Origin: Lactiplantibacillus daoliensis
GTDB lineage: Bacteria; Bacillota; Bacilli; Lactobacillales; Lactobacillaceae
Assembly (NCBI RefSeq): GCF_005405005.1
Contig: NZ_BJDH01000006.1
Span: forward strand, 62,001-126,000
Direction of reading: 5' to 3'
Length of the DNA: 64,000 nt
Position numbers and translations under genes: made by a program. Shown here in pieces: positions 34,544 to 42,438 of the stretch (position 1 is its first letter; each line of letters begins with the position of its first letter). The notes beneath the pieces were generated by a model. The model was not told where the DNA came from and made no database searches. It saw only the letters and a program-made list of their open reading frames with translations.

Positions 34544-35695
34544 ATGAAAACGCGTTTATATACAAAAGATGTCAAGTTAGTCTTGGCAGCTAGTTTTTTC
34601 TTTTTAATGAATCCCATGTTGATCAATCCGGTTATTGCCGGTTTCGCTACTTCGGTCGGGGCCAACAGTTTATTGGCTGGTGTCGTTGCCGGAGCGACTA
34701 ATTTAACGTCATTACTATTACGACCAGTGGCGGGTAATTTAACGGATCGAGTTTCCAAATATCATTTAACGCTTGTGGGTGGCAGCCTGTTTGTAATTGC
34801 TAGCGTGGGTTATAGTCTAACGACGAATATTCAGTTAATTATTATTTGCCGGATTATTACTGGGATTGGTTACACGCTCTGTTCGGTTTGCATGGCAACC
34901 TGGATGGCCAGTCTGTTGCCGGCGGATCGTATCGGTTCGGGGATGGGAATCTATGGCCTGGCTAACGCCATGGGGATGGCGGTTGGGCCAGCATTAGCGG
35001 TTTATTTATACGCCCATTTCAGTTATCAGCTGGTCTTTTGGACCTCGGCGGGGTGTAGTCTACTCATGTTGATCCTGATTCAGTTTGTGGGTAATCGCGG
35101 AATTCCGCGCTCCGTTAAGGCCACTCAGGCGGTCAAACGGTTTCGAATCGTGCAACCGAAAGTGATTCCGGTGGCCATAATTTTAATGCTGTTTTCGTTG
35201 CCTTATTTTGCGACCCAAACCTATATTGTGAGCTACATTGCTCAGCGGCATTTTTCAGTCTCGGCTGGAGCATTCTTTCCCGTCTATGCCATCATTTTAC
35301 TTGGCTTGAGATTGGGATTACGTGATTTATTTGATCGAGTACCATTCAGTAAATTTTTCTGGATTTGCCTAGGCTGTAATCTCGTTGGGGTATTGGCACT
35401 CATTGATTTGAACAATTGGCTAATGTTAATTATTGCGGCACTGGGGCTGGCTGCTGGCTATGGATTGATGTACTCGATTTGCCAAGCAAAGGCGCTGACC
35501 TTAGTTCCTGACAGTGATCGTGGGCTAGCGAACAGTACTTTTTATATTGGGATTGACCTAGGCATGACACTCGGACCAATGTTTGGCGGTTTGATTAGCA
35601 CACTTTTACCATGGACATGGTTCTACCCAGTGATGATGATCACGTTGCCAGCGGTTGTGCTAGTTTATTGGTTAAACCGACGTGACTTGGCGTAA
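34544..35695 (+). CDS. Major facilitator superfamily transporter
   Basis: About 383 residues with 12 predicted membrane segments and MFS signatures such as AGATNLTSLLLRPVAGNLTDRVSKY between helices 2 and 3 and SGMGIYGLANAMGMAVGPAL in helix 5. It is probably a drug or metabolite exporter; the substrate is not indicated. The start is ATG 34544 (AAAGTG about 10 bp upstream) or GTG 34532; neither site is strong. It stands alone after the reductase terminator. Confidence 0.8.
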   Translation: MKTRLYTKDVKLVLAASFFFLMNPMLINPVIAGFATSVGANSLLAGVVAGATNLTSLLLRPVAGNLTDRVSKYHLTLVGGSLFVIASVGYSLTTNIQLIIICRIITGIGYTLCSVCMATWMASLLPADRIGSGMGIYGLANAMGMAVGPALAVYLYAHFSYQLVFWTSAGCSLLMLILIQFVGNRGIPRSVKATQAVKRFRIVQPKVIPVAIILMLFSLPYFATQTYIVSYIAQRHFSVSAGAFFPVYAIILLGLRLGLRDLFDRVPFSKFFWICLGCNLVGVLALIDLNNWLMLIIAALGLAAGYGLMYSICQAKALTLVPDSDRGLANSTFYIGIDLGMTLGPMFGGLISTLLPWTWFYPVMMITLPAVVLVYWLNRRDLA

Positions 35696-35807
35696 AATTA
35701 GTTGGTTCAATGATTGTTGAGACACACTGTAGGCAGGATGATCGATTTTAGCGTCAGTACGCGTTATTCTTAAATCGGGTAGTTGTTTGATGAAGGAGAA
35801 ATGAAAA

Positions 35808-36203
35808 ATGACCACTATTAAATTAAGTGATGCTTTTGTTGCACTATTGGCACGTAAACAGTTGACGGATAAAAATTTAGTTTTAATAACGGATGACGGT
35901 GGTGGCAAGTACTCTTTACAGGGTGGTGCTTGCTCGATTGGTACGAAATTCACGATCATTGTTCTGGATCAACCGGATGCAGATTATTCAATTAGACTCA
36001 ATAATGCGCAGGGAATCCAGTTATGGACGTCCAATTATGATTTAATGTTTTTGAATACTGGCGTGGCTTTGGATTATGATCAAGGTCGTATTTCAATTAA
36101 AGATGATGCGCATATTTTGGATCGCGCAGTTCAAATTGCCGATGGCGCAACGGTTCTTGCCGCCTTTAAGCAAGGTGTGATTGCTCATAGCGAGTCATGT
36201 TAA
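35808..36203 (+). CDS. HesB/IscA-like iron-sulfur biosynthesis family protein
   Basis: The 131-residue protein resembles the lactobacillar branch of the Fe-S_biosyn (HesB-like) family: KYSLQGGACSIGTKFTIIV in the middle and a beta-rich fold ending in DHILDRAV-type text. Classic A-type carriers have three conserved Cys; only one internal Cys and a terminal SESC are seen here, so iron-sulfur function is doubtful. GAAGGAG precedes ATG 35808. It is monocistronic and ends at a bidirectional hairpin. Confidence 0.6.
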   Translation: MTTIKLSDAFVALLARKQLTDKNLVLITDDGGGKYSLQGGACSIGTKFTIIVLDQPDADYSIRLNNAQGIQLWTSNYDLMFLNTGVALDYDQGRISIKDDAHILDRAVQIADGATVLAAFKQGVIAHSESC

Positions 36204-36231
36204 TCGGTACGTATTTTTTATACTAGTAATC

Positions 36232-36286
36232 AAAAAGATAGTCGACCTCTGAAGTCAAATGTGATTTCAGAAATCGGCTATTTTTC
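36232..36286. terminator. Bidirectional terminator between convergent genes
   Basis: AAAAAGATAGTCGA pairs with TCGGCTATTTTT (G-U allowed) and TCTGAA with TTCAGA inside. Confidence 0.75.
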
Positions 36287-36303
36287 TTGTTTTATGACTA
36301 AAA

Positions 36304-39162
36304 TTAGAAACGTTTACGGGCGAGATAACTAATGGTAATTAGGCCAAGTAGACCCATAATTAATCCGAGTTGACTTGCTTTTTCACCAGTTGCCGGTAAT
36401 TTCTTAGCGGCACGTTGTTGGCTTGTGCTGACAGTCGGTTGAGGCTGTGTTGTTGGTTGTTGTGAACTAGATGCGACGGTCTTAGCGGGTTGAGGTGTTT
36501 TACCAGGATTAATGGTATCACCGGTTTCGCTACTGCCAGAATTGCCCGCAATGACATGCAGTTTCACAATTAAGGTTTGACCATCGCTAGTACTCAAAGT
36601 GACTTGATAACTGCCGACTTGCTTGAGGTTAGCTTGGCTAAGGTCAACTTTAACGTCAATTGCGTGGCCGTCTTTATCTTTGGCGCTGGCTTTGAAATCG
36701 CTGGCGGTTGGAGTTGCACCGTTGACGGTCATCGTGTAGTCTTGCCCGGTTAACTGCCGTTGATCTTGACTGGTCGACTGTTTTTGATAGTAGTAACTAA
36801 CGGTTTGAGCTTGTGCGCCGAAGGTACCAGTTGGCTGGCCGGTCGTTTTGACATGAGTGTAGCCGGCAATTGTTTTAGCAGTTGTCGTGTATGCAGTATT
36901 CAGATCACCAGTTAATGTTGTGCTGGCAGCGATTGACTGCCCGGATAAGTCCAAATAATTAACGATCACCTGACCCTGATTGGCTGTCTGCTTAGTGTAC
37001 GTTAAGGTCACTGTTGGTGTAGTCGCTCCAAATTTGCCGGTTAAGTCACCATTGGCCTTCTGATATTGATAATTCGTGAAGGTTGGTGGTGTAATGGTAT
37101 AAGGTGTTTCAATTGTCCCGGATAATTGGGAATCTGGGGCGAGCGTTTTACCGTCAGCTGTCTGATATTTAACGATAACTTGTCCTTGTTTGTCGGTAGT
37201 CGCTTTGTAGGTTAAATTAACCGTCTGGGGTTCTTTCGTGAAACTGCCTGATAAGGCACCATCAGCATGTTGGAACGTATAGCCATCGATATTGATTTGG
37301 CTAATCGTATATGGCGTTGCCACGTCGCCAGTGAGTGTTTTGGCAGGCGCTAAGGCTTTGCCTTGATCATCCAAGTAGTTGATTGTGACGGTACCTTGAG
37401 TTGTCGCTGCCTCATAAGTGAGGGTGACAGTTTTGGGTGTTGTGGTATAGGTCCCGGTTAAGTCACCAGTCTTGAAAGTATAGCCAGAAATGGCTTTCTT
37501 TTCAATGGTATAGGAATTGTCAACCGGCCCAGTTAGCGTGGTGGCGTCGGCGGTTTTTTTGCCGTTGTTATCGACATAATTGACCGTTACTGTCCCTTTA
37601 GCGGCGTCTTTTTGATAAATGAGATTAACGGCGCGGTTCGTGGTGGTATAAGTACCGGTTAAGTCACCGGATTGATAGCTGTAGCCATCAATTGATTTTG
37701 GCTCGATGGTATAAGCACTACCGAGCTTACCGGTCATAGTTTGTGGTGCCGCGATACTTTGCCTATCAGCATCTAAATAATTAACGGTGATGCTACCCTC
37801 AGTGGGCTGTGACTGGTATCGTAAGGTGATCGTTTGAGCAGTTCCGCTAATCGTGCCAGTTAATGGTGTATCATCTTGGGTTCCCTGGTAAGAATAATTA
37901 TCGATGGCTGGTGGCGTGATGGTAAAGGGATCATCAATGGAACCAGTAATAGTTGTTGCGTCCTTGATATCCTTGCCAGTATCGGCATCGACATATTTGA
38001 CGGTTACCGGTTGTGAAGCTTTGGGTTGCCAAACGAAAGTGTCGGTTGCTTGGGTTTTAGTGCCATCATAAGCATCCACCAATTGGCTGGTTGTGAGTAC
38101 TTGGTCGCCATTAGGCTGACTGACAGTTCCTGTGCCAATATTTTGCCAATAGCCGGTGTATTTGTTGGTTTCAGTGATTGACGGCAGGCCAGTGCCAGCA
38201 AGAGTAGAATAGGGGCCAAGTTTTAGTTCTTTTAGGACACTAGCGTAAGTGAACATTTGCCGGGTGCCACCATATGAATTACCTAATTGGCGCATGTCAA
38301 ACGATGACATGTCGATTTTTTGTATTCTGGAAAAAGTGAACATGCTTTCCATGCTGGTAATATGGCTCGTGTTTTCCCAGCCAGTTGTATTGATTGCGTT
38401 AGCCTGGAGTTGATAGCCAAAAGTTGCTAAATTAACTTTGGCAGCTTTGAAGTTCCAGCCAGATAAGTCCAATAAGTTGAACAAGCGGTTGCCGTTCTCA
38501 TCAAGGGCACCTGTGCGCGAAAAAGCCATCGAGGCGCTCGTTAACGAACTGACATCCCAGCCACTCAAGTCAAGTTTACCAATTAAAGCGGTTGCAAAAA
38601 ATGTGCGGTTAAGAGTTCTGAGGTTACTGGTTTGCCAGCCCTCGATTCCAGTCAAATCTGTTAGCTGTGAATCCGTTGAGAAGAGATCATCCATAGAAAT
38701 TGTTTGGCTGGTATCGACCTTTTCAAGACCATCAATTTGAGTGAGGTTTGATAACCCCGCGAATAGTCCGGCGGCGTATGTGTTAAAGGTGACTGGGCCA
38801 GTAATTTCAATCTTGGTGATTTGGTCACTGTAGGCAGCCCAAGGAGAGGTTTCGGCGCTATGGCTTGCAAAGTCACCAGGACCAATGGTTAGGGTGCCAT
38901 CTTGTAAGGACCACTCACTTGATCCAAATTTACCTGTAATAGGATCAGCAGTAGCTGCTGGTGCTTCGGCCAAAGCCATCAAACTGAGATTCGATGTTAA
39001 TGGTGCAGTTGGCGAGGTCGTTAAAGACGTATTGGTCAACGGCTGGTTATCCAAAGTGTCAGCACTTACTGGAAAGCACTGGCTTGTCGTCATAAGTCCG
39101 AATCCTAACAGAACTAGGCTAATGAGGTGCCATGAGTGCTTGAACAACGGTTTAATAGACAT
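36304..39162 (-). CDS. LPxTG surface adhesin with BspA-like region and six MucBP repeats
   Basis: 952 residues. A signal peptide (about 1-34) is followed by a BspA-like/DUF285 leucine-rich region (about 100-340: LDLSGWDVSSLTSASMAFS, IDMSSFDMRQL). Six MucBP-type repeats run from about 385 to 792 (VTVNYLDxxGK...GYTF...GDLTGTY pattern), followed by a small Ig-like domain and a Pro/Gln/Thr-rich wall-spanning stretch. The anchor is LPATGE near 925, a hydrophobic segment and RKRF. AAAGGAG lies before ATG 39162. It is probably an adhesin. It differs in signal peptide and repeat content from the 21255-23948 protein. Confidence 0.92.
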   Translation of the reverse strand: MSIKPLFKHSWHLISLVLLGFGLMTTSQCFPVSADTLDNQPLTNTSLTTSPTAPLTSNLSLMALAEAPAATADPITGKFGSSEWSLQDGTLTIGPGDFASHSAETSPWAAYSDQITKIEITGPVTFNTYAAGLFAGLSNLTQIDGLEKVDTSQTISMDDLFSTDSQLTDLTGIEGWQTSNLRTLNRTFFATALIGKLDLSGWDVSSLTSASMAFSRTGALDENGNRLFNLLDLSGWNFKAAKVNLATFGYQLQANAINTTGWENTSHITSMESMFTFSRIQKIDMSSFDMRQLGNSYGGTRQMFTYASVLKELKLGPYSTLAGTGLPSITETNKYTGYWQNIGTGTVSQPNGDQVLTTSQLVDAYDGTKTQATDTFVWQPKASQPVTVKYVDADTGKDIKDATTITGSIDDPFTITPPAIDNYSYQGTQDDTPLTGTISGTAQTITLRYQSQPTEGSITVNYLDADRQSIAAPQTMTGKLGSAYTIEPKSIDGYSYQSGDLTGTYTTTNRAVNLIYQKDAAKGTVTVNYVDNNGKKTADATTLTGPVDNSYTIEKKAISGYTFKTGDLTGTYTTTPKTVTLTYEAATTQGTVTINYLDDQGKALAPAKTLTGDVATPYTISQINIDGYTFQHADGALSGSFTKEPQTVNLTYKATTDKQGQVIVKYQTADGKTLAPDSQLSGTIETPYTITPPTFTNYQYQKANGDLTGKFGATTPTVTLTYTKQTANQGQVIVNYLDLSGQSIAASTTLTGDLNTAYTTTAKTIAGYTHVKTTGQPTGTFGAQAQTVSYYYQKQSTSQDQRQLTGQDYTMTVNGATPTASDFKASAKDKDGHAIDVKVDLSQANLKQVGSYQVTLSTSDGQTLIVKLHVIAGNSGSSETGDTINPGKTPQPAKTVASSSQQPTTQPQPTVSTSQQRAAKKLPATGEKASQLGLIMGLLGLITISYLARKRF

Positions 39163-39378
39163 GATTTTACTCCTTTACAATTAGTAAGTATATTTAATTA
39201 TCATTATTCAATTTTATTATAATATGGTTCCAAACCCCTGTATACCGGTACTGTATCAGGGGTGTGAACTAATTTTGAAATGAATGCCGCTATGTCAATG
39301 TTTATGCAGCCTATTTGTTTATATATTTCGTTAATTCTGATGAACATATAAATTGATTTAATGTTATTGAGCTACTAT
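39163..39378. other. Upstream region of adhesin gene
   Basis: About 215 bp with no gene. ACCCCTGTATAC and GTATCAGGGGT (about 39233-39267) form a near-perfect inverted repeat that could be an operator or hairpin. AGCTACTAT at 39370-39378 is the left direct repeat of the family-B element. Confidence 0.45.
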
Positions 39379-39774
39379 ACACTTGGTGCTAGTTGACTTA
39401 AATTGCCACTCTGGTTGGTCCAGAATCGGCTGGAACGTAGTGGCCGCGTTTGGAAGCCAAAGTGCGGTCTTCCAAGCCGGGCTTTATCTAAGTCGGAAAA
39501 TCACCGACCAAGATAAACGACACCACTGAGCCAATTCTGGCCCGCCCGGCGTTATTTAACGAAAATTAACGCTTATCTATTGTCGACCATAAATTGAGCC
39601 GAAAGGTTGGTTCCTAAAATGCTCAGCCGTGTCGTTGGCCTTAGTGCGAGTGGTCTACTCGGACTTAGACCAAGGTCAGTTTTGAAGACCGCTTTTTGGC
39701 TTCAAAATGGCCCACGGCGTTCCAGCGTTTTAGGAACCAACCGGCAGGTGGCAATTTCAACTAGCACCAAGCGT
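39379..39774 (+). repeat. Family-B MITE-like structured element, copy 1
   Basis: A 396-bp non-coding element. Its ends are 18-bp inverted repeats with one mismatch (left ACACTTGGTGCTAGTTGA; right is its complement ending CACCAAGCGT). It is flanked by the 9-bp direct repeat AGCTACTAT (39370-39378 and 39775-39783). Inside are two hairpin clusters: one with GCCAGAATT/AATTCTGGC-like pairing and GGTGTCGTT-type arms, the other with GGTTGGTTCCTAAAA paired to TTTTAGGAACCAACC. A related copy is at 62521-62872. No transposase; open frames inside are not conserved. Confidence 0.8.
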
Positions 39775-39783
39775 AGCTACTAT

Positions 39784-40110
39784 ATGTTTTGCGATAGTTA
39801 ACATCTGATGCTGATTGATTTTTAGTCGCTTCATTTTTTAGAGACTAGGTTATTTTACAACCAATATTTTTTTATTTATTTTTACACCTACTTCAAAGTA
39901 CGAACCAATTATTTTAGCGCTTACATTCATACTTACATAGCAATCACTGAAACCGGTTCGATTGAGACCAGACCACTAGGCGATTATGAATAAGCCTCGT
40001 TTTAAAATCCGTCTAGACCAATGAAAGACAATTGAAAAAGCGCTTTCTTTCCTGTAAGCTTAGCTCTGAATTAAGATTATCGCACTTATTTATTTCTAGG
40101 GGGAAAACAC
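39784..40110. other. Upstream region of nagE
   Basis: About 325 bp of AT-rich DNA without a gene; it contains the cre-like site at 40035-40048 and the AGGGGG ribosome site of nagE. Confidence 0.5.
40035..40048. promoter_or_regulatory. cre-like site upstream of nagE
   Basis: AAAAAGCGCTTTCT matches WGWAARCGYTWWMA at 12 of 14 positions with the AARCGYT core intact. PTS genes are common CcpA targets. Confidence 0.5.
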
Positions 40111-42096
40111 ATGAAAGCTTATTTACAACGCATGGGTCGGTCATTACAATTACCCGTTGCGGTTTTACCAGCTGCGGCGTTGCTCGTCGGGATTGGTAAT
40201 TGGTGGGCGTCGTACAGTCCAGATGTTGTCGCTCATTTCTTACAGGCTGGTGGGAATGCTGTTTTAGGACAATTACCACTGTTATTCGCAGTCGGTTTAG
40301 CATTGGGGATGTCGAAGGATAAGGACGGAGCGGCAGCTTTGGCTGGTTTAGTCGCCTTTGAAATGCCAACCAACGTTTTGAAACCAGAATCAGTGGCCAC
40401 TTTGTGAAATCTCAAAGTGACGGCGGTTGATCCTTCCTTTGCCCAAATCGGGAATGTTTTTATTGGGATTTTATCTGGGTTAATTGCGGCGGCACTTTAT
40501 AACCGTTTCCATGAAACTAAGTTGCCAATGGCGCTATCATTCTTTAGTGGGAAACGCTTAGTGCCAATTTTGGCGGCACTAGTGATGCTGGTTGTGAGTG
40601 TCGTATTACTATTAGTTTGGCCGCCAGTTTATAATGTTTTGGTTGCCTTTAGTAAATTCATTTTAGGGTTAGGCGCTGTGGGGGCTGGATTATACGGCTT
40701 CTTCAACCGGTTATTGATTCCAACTGGCTTGCATCAAGCTTTAAATTCGGTGTTTTGGTTTGATGTTGCTGGTATCAATGATATTGGTAAGTTTTTGGCT
40801 TCTAAAGGGGTCAAAGGGGTTACCGGGATGTATCAAGCTGGTTTCTTCCCAGTCATGATGTTTGGGTTACCAGCTGGCGCCTATGCGATCTATCGCAATG
40901 CCTTACCAGAACGTAAAGTTGAAACGGCTTCTCTAATGTTGGCTGGGGCGTTTGCCTCATTCTTTACCGGAGTTACGGAACCCTTGGAATTCTCGTTCAT
41001 GTTTGTGGCTTGGCCATTATACGTGTTGCACGCAATCTTTACCGGGCTTTCATTAGCTTTTGCGGCCTTCATGCATTGGACTGCCGGCTTTGCTTTCAGT
41101 GCTGGCCTGGTTGACTTCGTGTTGAGTTTGAAAAATCCAATTGCGAACCACCCGTTAATGTTAGTACTACAAGGTCTAGTAATGGCGGCGATTTACTACT
41201 TCGGATTCGATTTTGCGATTAAGAAGTTTCATTTAATGACTCCTGGTCGCGAACCGTTGACGGCTGCGGATGAAGCAGAAGCAATTGATGTGTCTGCAGA
41301 TAGTACGGATGATAAATACACGATTCAAGCGAAGAAAATCTATGCTGCCTTGGGTGGTTCTGAAAACTTAGAAGTTGTCGACAATTGTACGACGCGTCTA
41401 CGTTTGCAACTTAAAGATACTGATCAGATTGATGAAGCTGCCATCAAGCGGACGGGTGTCCCTGGCATCAATAAGTTAGATAAACACAATTTGCAAATCA
41501 TCGTCGGGACGGAAGTTCAATTTGTGGCAGATGCGTTATCGCAATTGAAAGCAACTAATGCACCGATGACAACAACGACCACTGAAAGTGCGGCTTCCGT
41601 AGAAGCTGTCCCAGTAGATAACACGAAGTCTGGTTTGACCGCTGATTTCTACAGTGTGGCGGATGGGACCTATTTGGATATTGAACAAGTACCAGATGAA
41701 ACCTTTGCCAAAAAGATGTTGGGCGATGGCTTTGCCATTGAACCAATGACGGGCATCATTACCGCACCAGTTGATGGAACGGTGACGACAGTCTTCCCAA
41801 CTAAGCATGCGATTGGATTCAAGACGGAATCTGGTTTAGAAGTGTTGTTGCATATGGGGATCGACACAGTTGAACTGAAAGGGGCACCTTTCGATGTCCA
41901 AGTGAGTGATGGTCAAACGGTCAAACATGGTGAGGTAGTTGCCAAGGTTGACCTGGATGCGATCAAGGCTGCTGGCAAACAGACGCCAATGATTGTGATT
42001 ATTACGAATATGGGCACAGTTGGGTTATTGAAGTTTAAGATCATGTCGAATGAAGTGGACACGAACTCTAAAATTTTAACTGCCACAACTAAATAG
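40111..42096 (+). pseudogene. nagE: N-acetylglucosamine-type PTS transporter EIICBA, interrupted by an in-frame TGA
   Basis: Two same-frame parts make a 661-codon EIIC-EIIB-EIIA protein, split by TGA at 40405-40407 (codon 99). EIIC begins LQRMGRSLQLPVAVLPAAAL, as in NagE. EIIB has DNCTTRLRLQL (Cys 426) and EIIA has LLHMGIDTVELKG (His 581). The frame is otherwise perfect and the sequence around the stop (VATL-stop-NLKVTAVDP) reads through naturally, so one base change is enough. A 559-residue piece from 40417 could only start at a non-standard site and lacks the first EIIC helices. It is probably inactive in this strain, unless the stop is a sequencing error or is read through. Confidence 0.85.
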
Positions 42097-42106
42097 CGTT
42101 TATGAA

Positions 42107-42147
42107 AGCTGAGTAACTGGTCAATCCGGTTGCTCGGCTTTTTTTTA
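42107..42147 (+). terminator. nagE terminator
   Basis: AGCTGAGTAAC pairs with GTTGCTCGGCT (G-U pairs), then T8. Confidence 0.8.
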
Positions 42148-42438
42148 TAAATGAAACCTAATGATTAACTGTTAGGCTTCTTGAAATCTAATTCAAATTT
42201 TTGGAATTTTATACAATTTTGAATGAGGTTCCTGTACCTTTCACACCAATTGAATTGGCTTAGAATGGAAAGCTAAACTTTGACCAAGTAGTGTAATTGA
42301 TTGAAAACAATCACATAACTATATGAAAAGCATACAAAGTCTTTACGAATCACTGAGGTAGATATTTACATTTATTCATTAAGATTGAATTTATGTTTTT
42401 AGTATTGCCTATAAATTTAAGTGGAGTGATAACTTTAT
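42148..42438. other. Upstream region of surface phosphatase gene
   Basis: About 290 bp, AT-rich, without a supported gene; it ends in GTGGAGTGA before ATG 42439. Confidence 0.45.

Noticed and set aside
40417-42096. A complete 559-aa PTS protein starting at 40417
   Set aside because: The first codons are the continuation of the upstream frame after TGA and no ribosome site is present; EIIC would lack its first helices.
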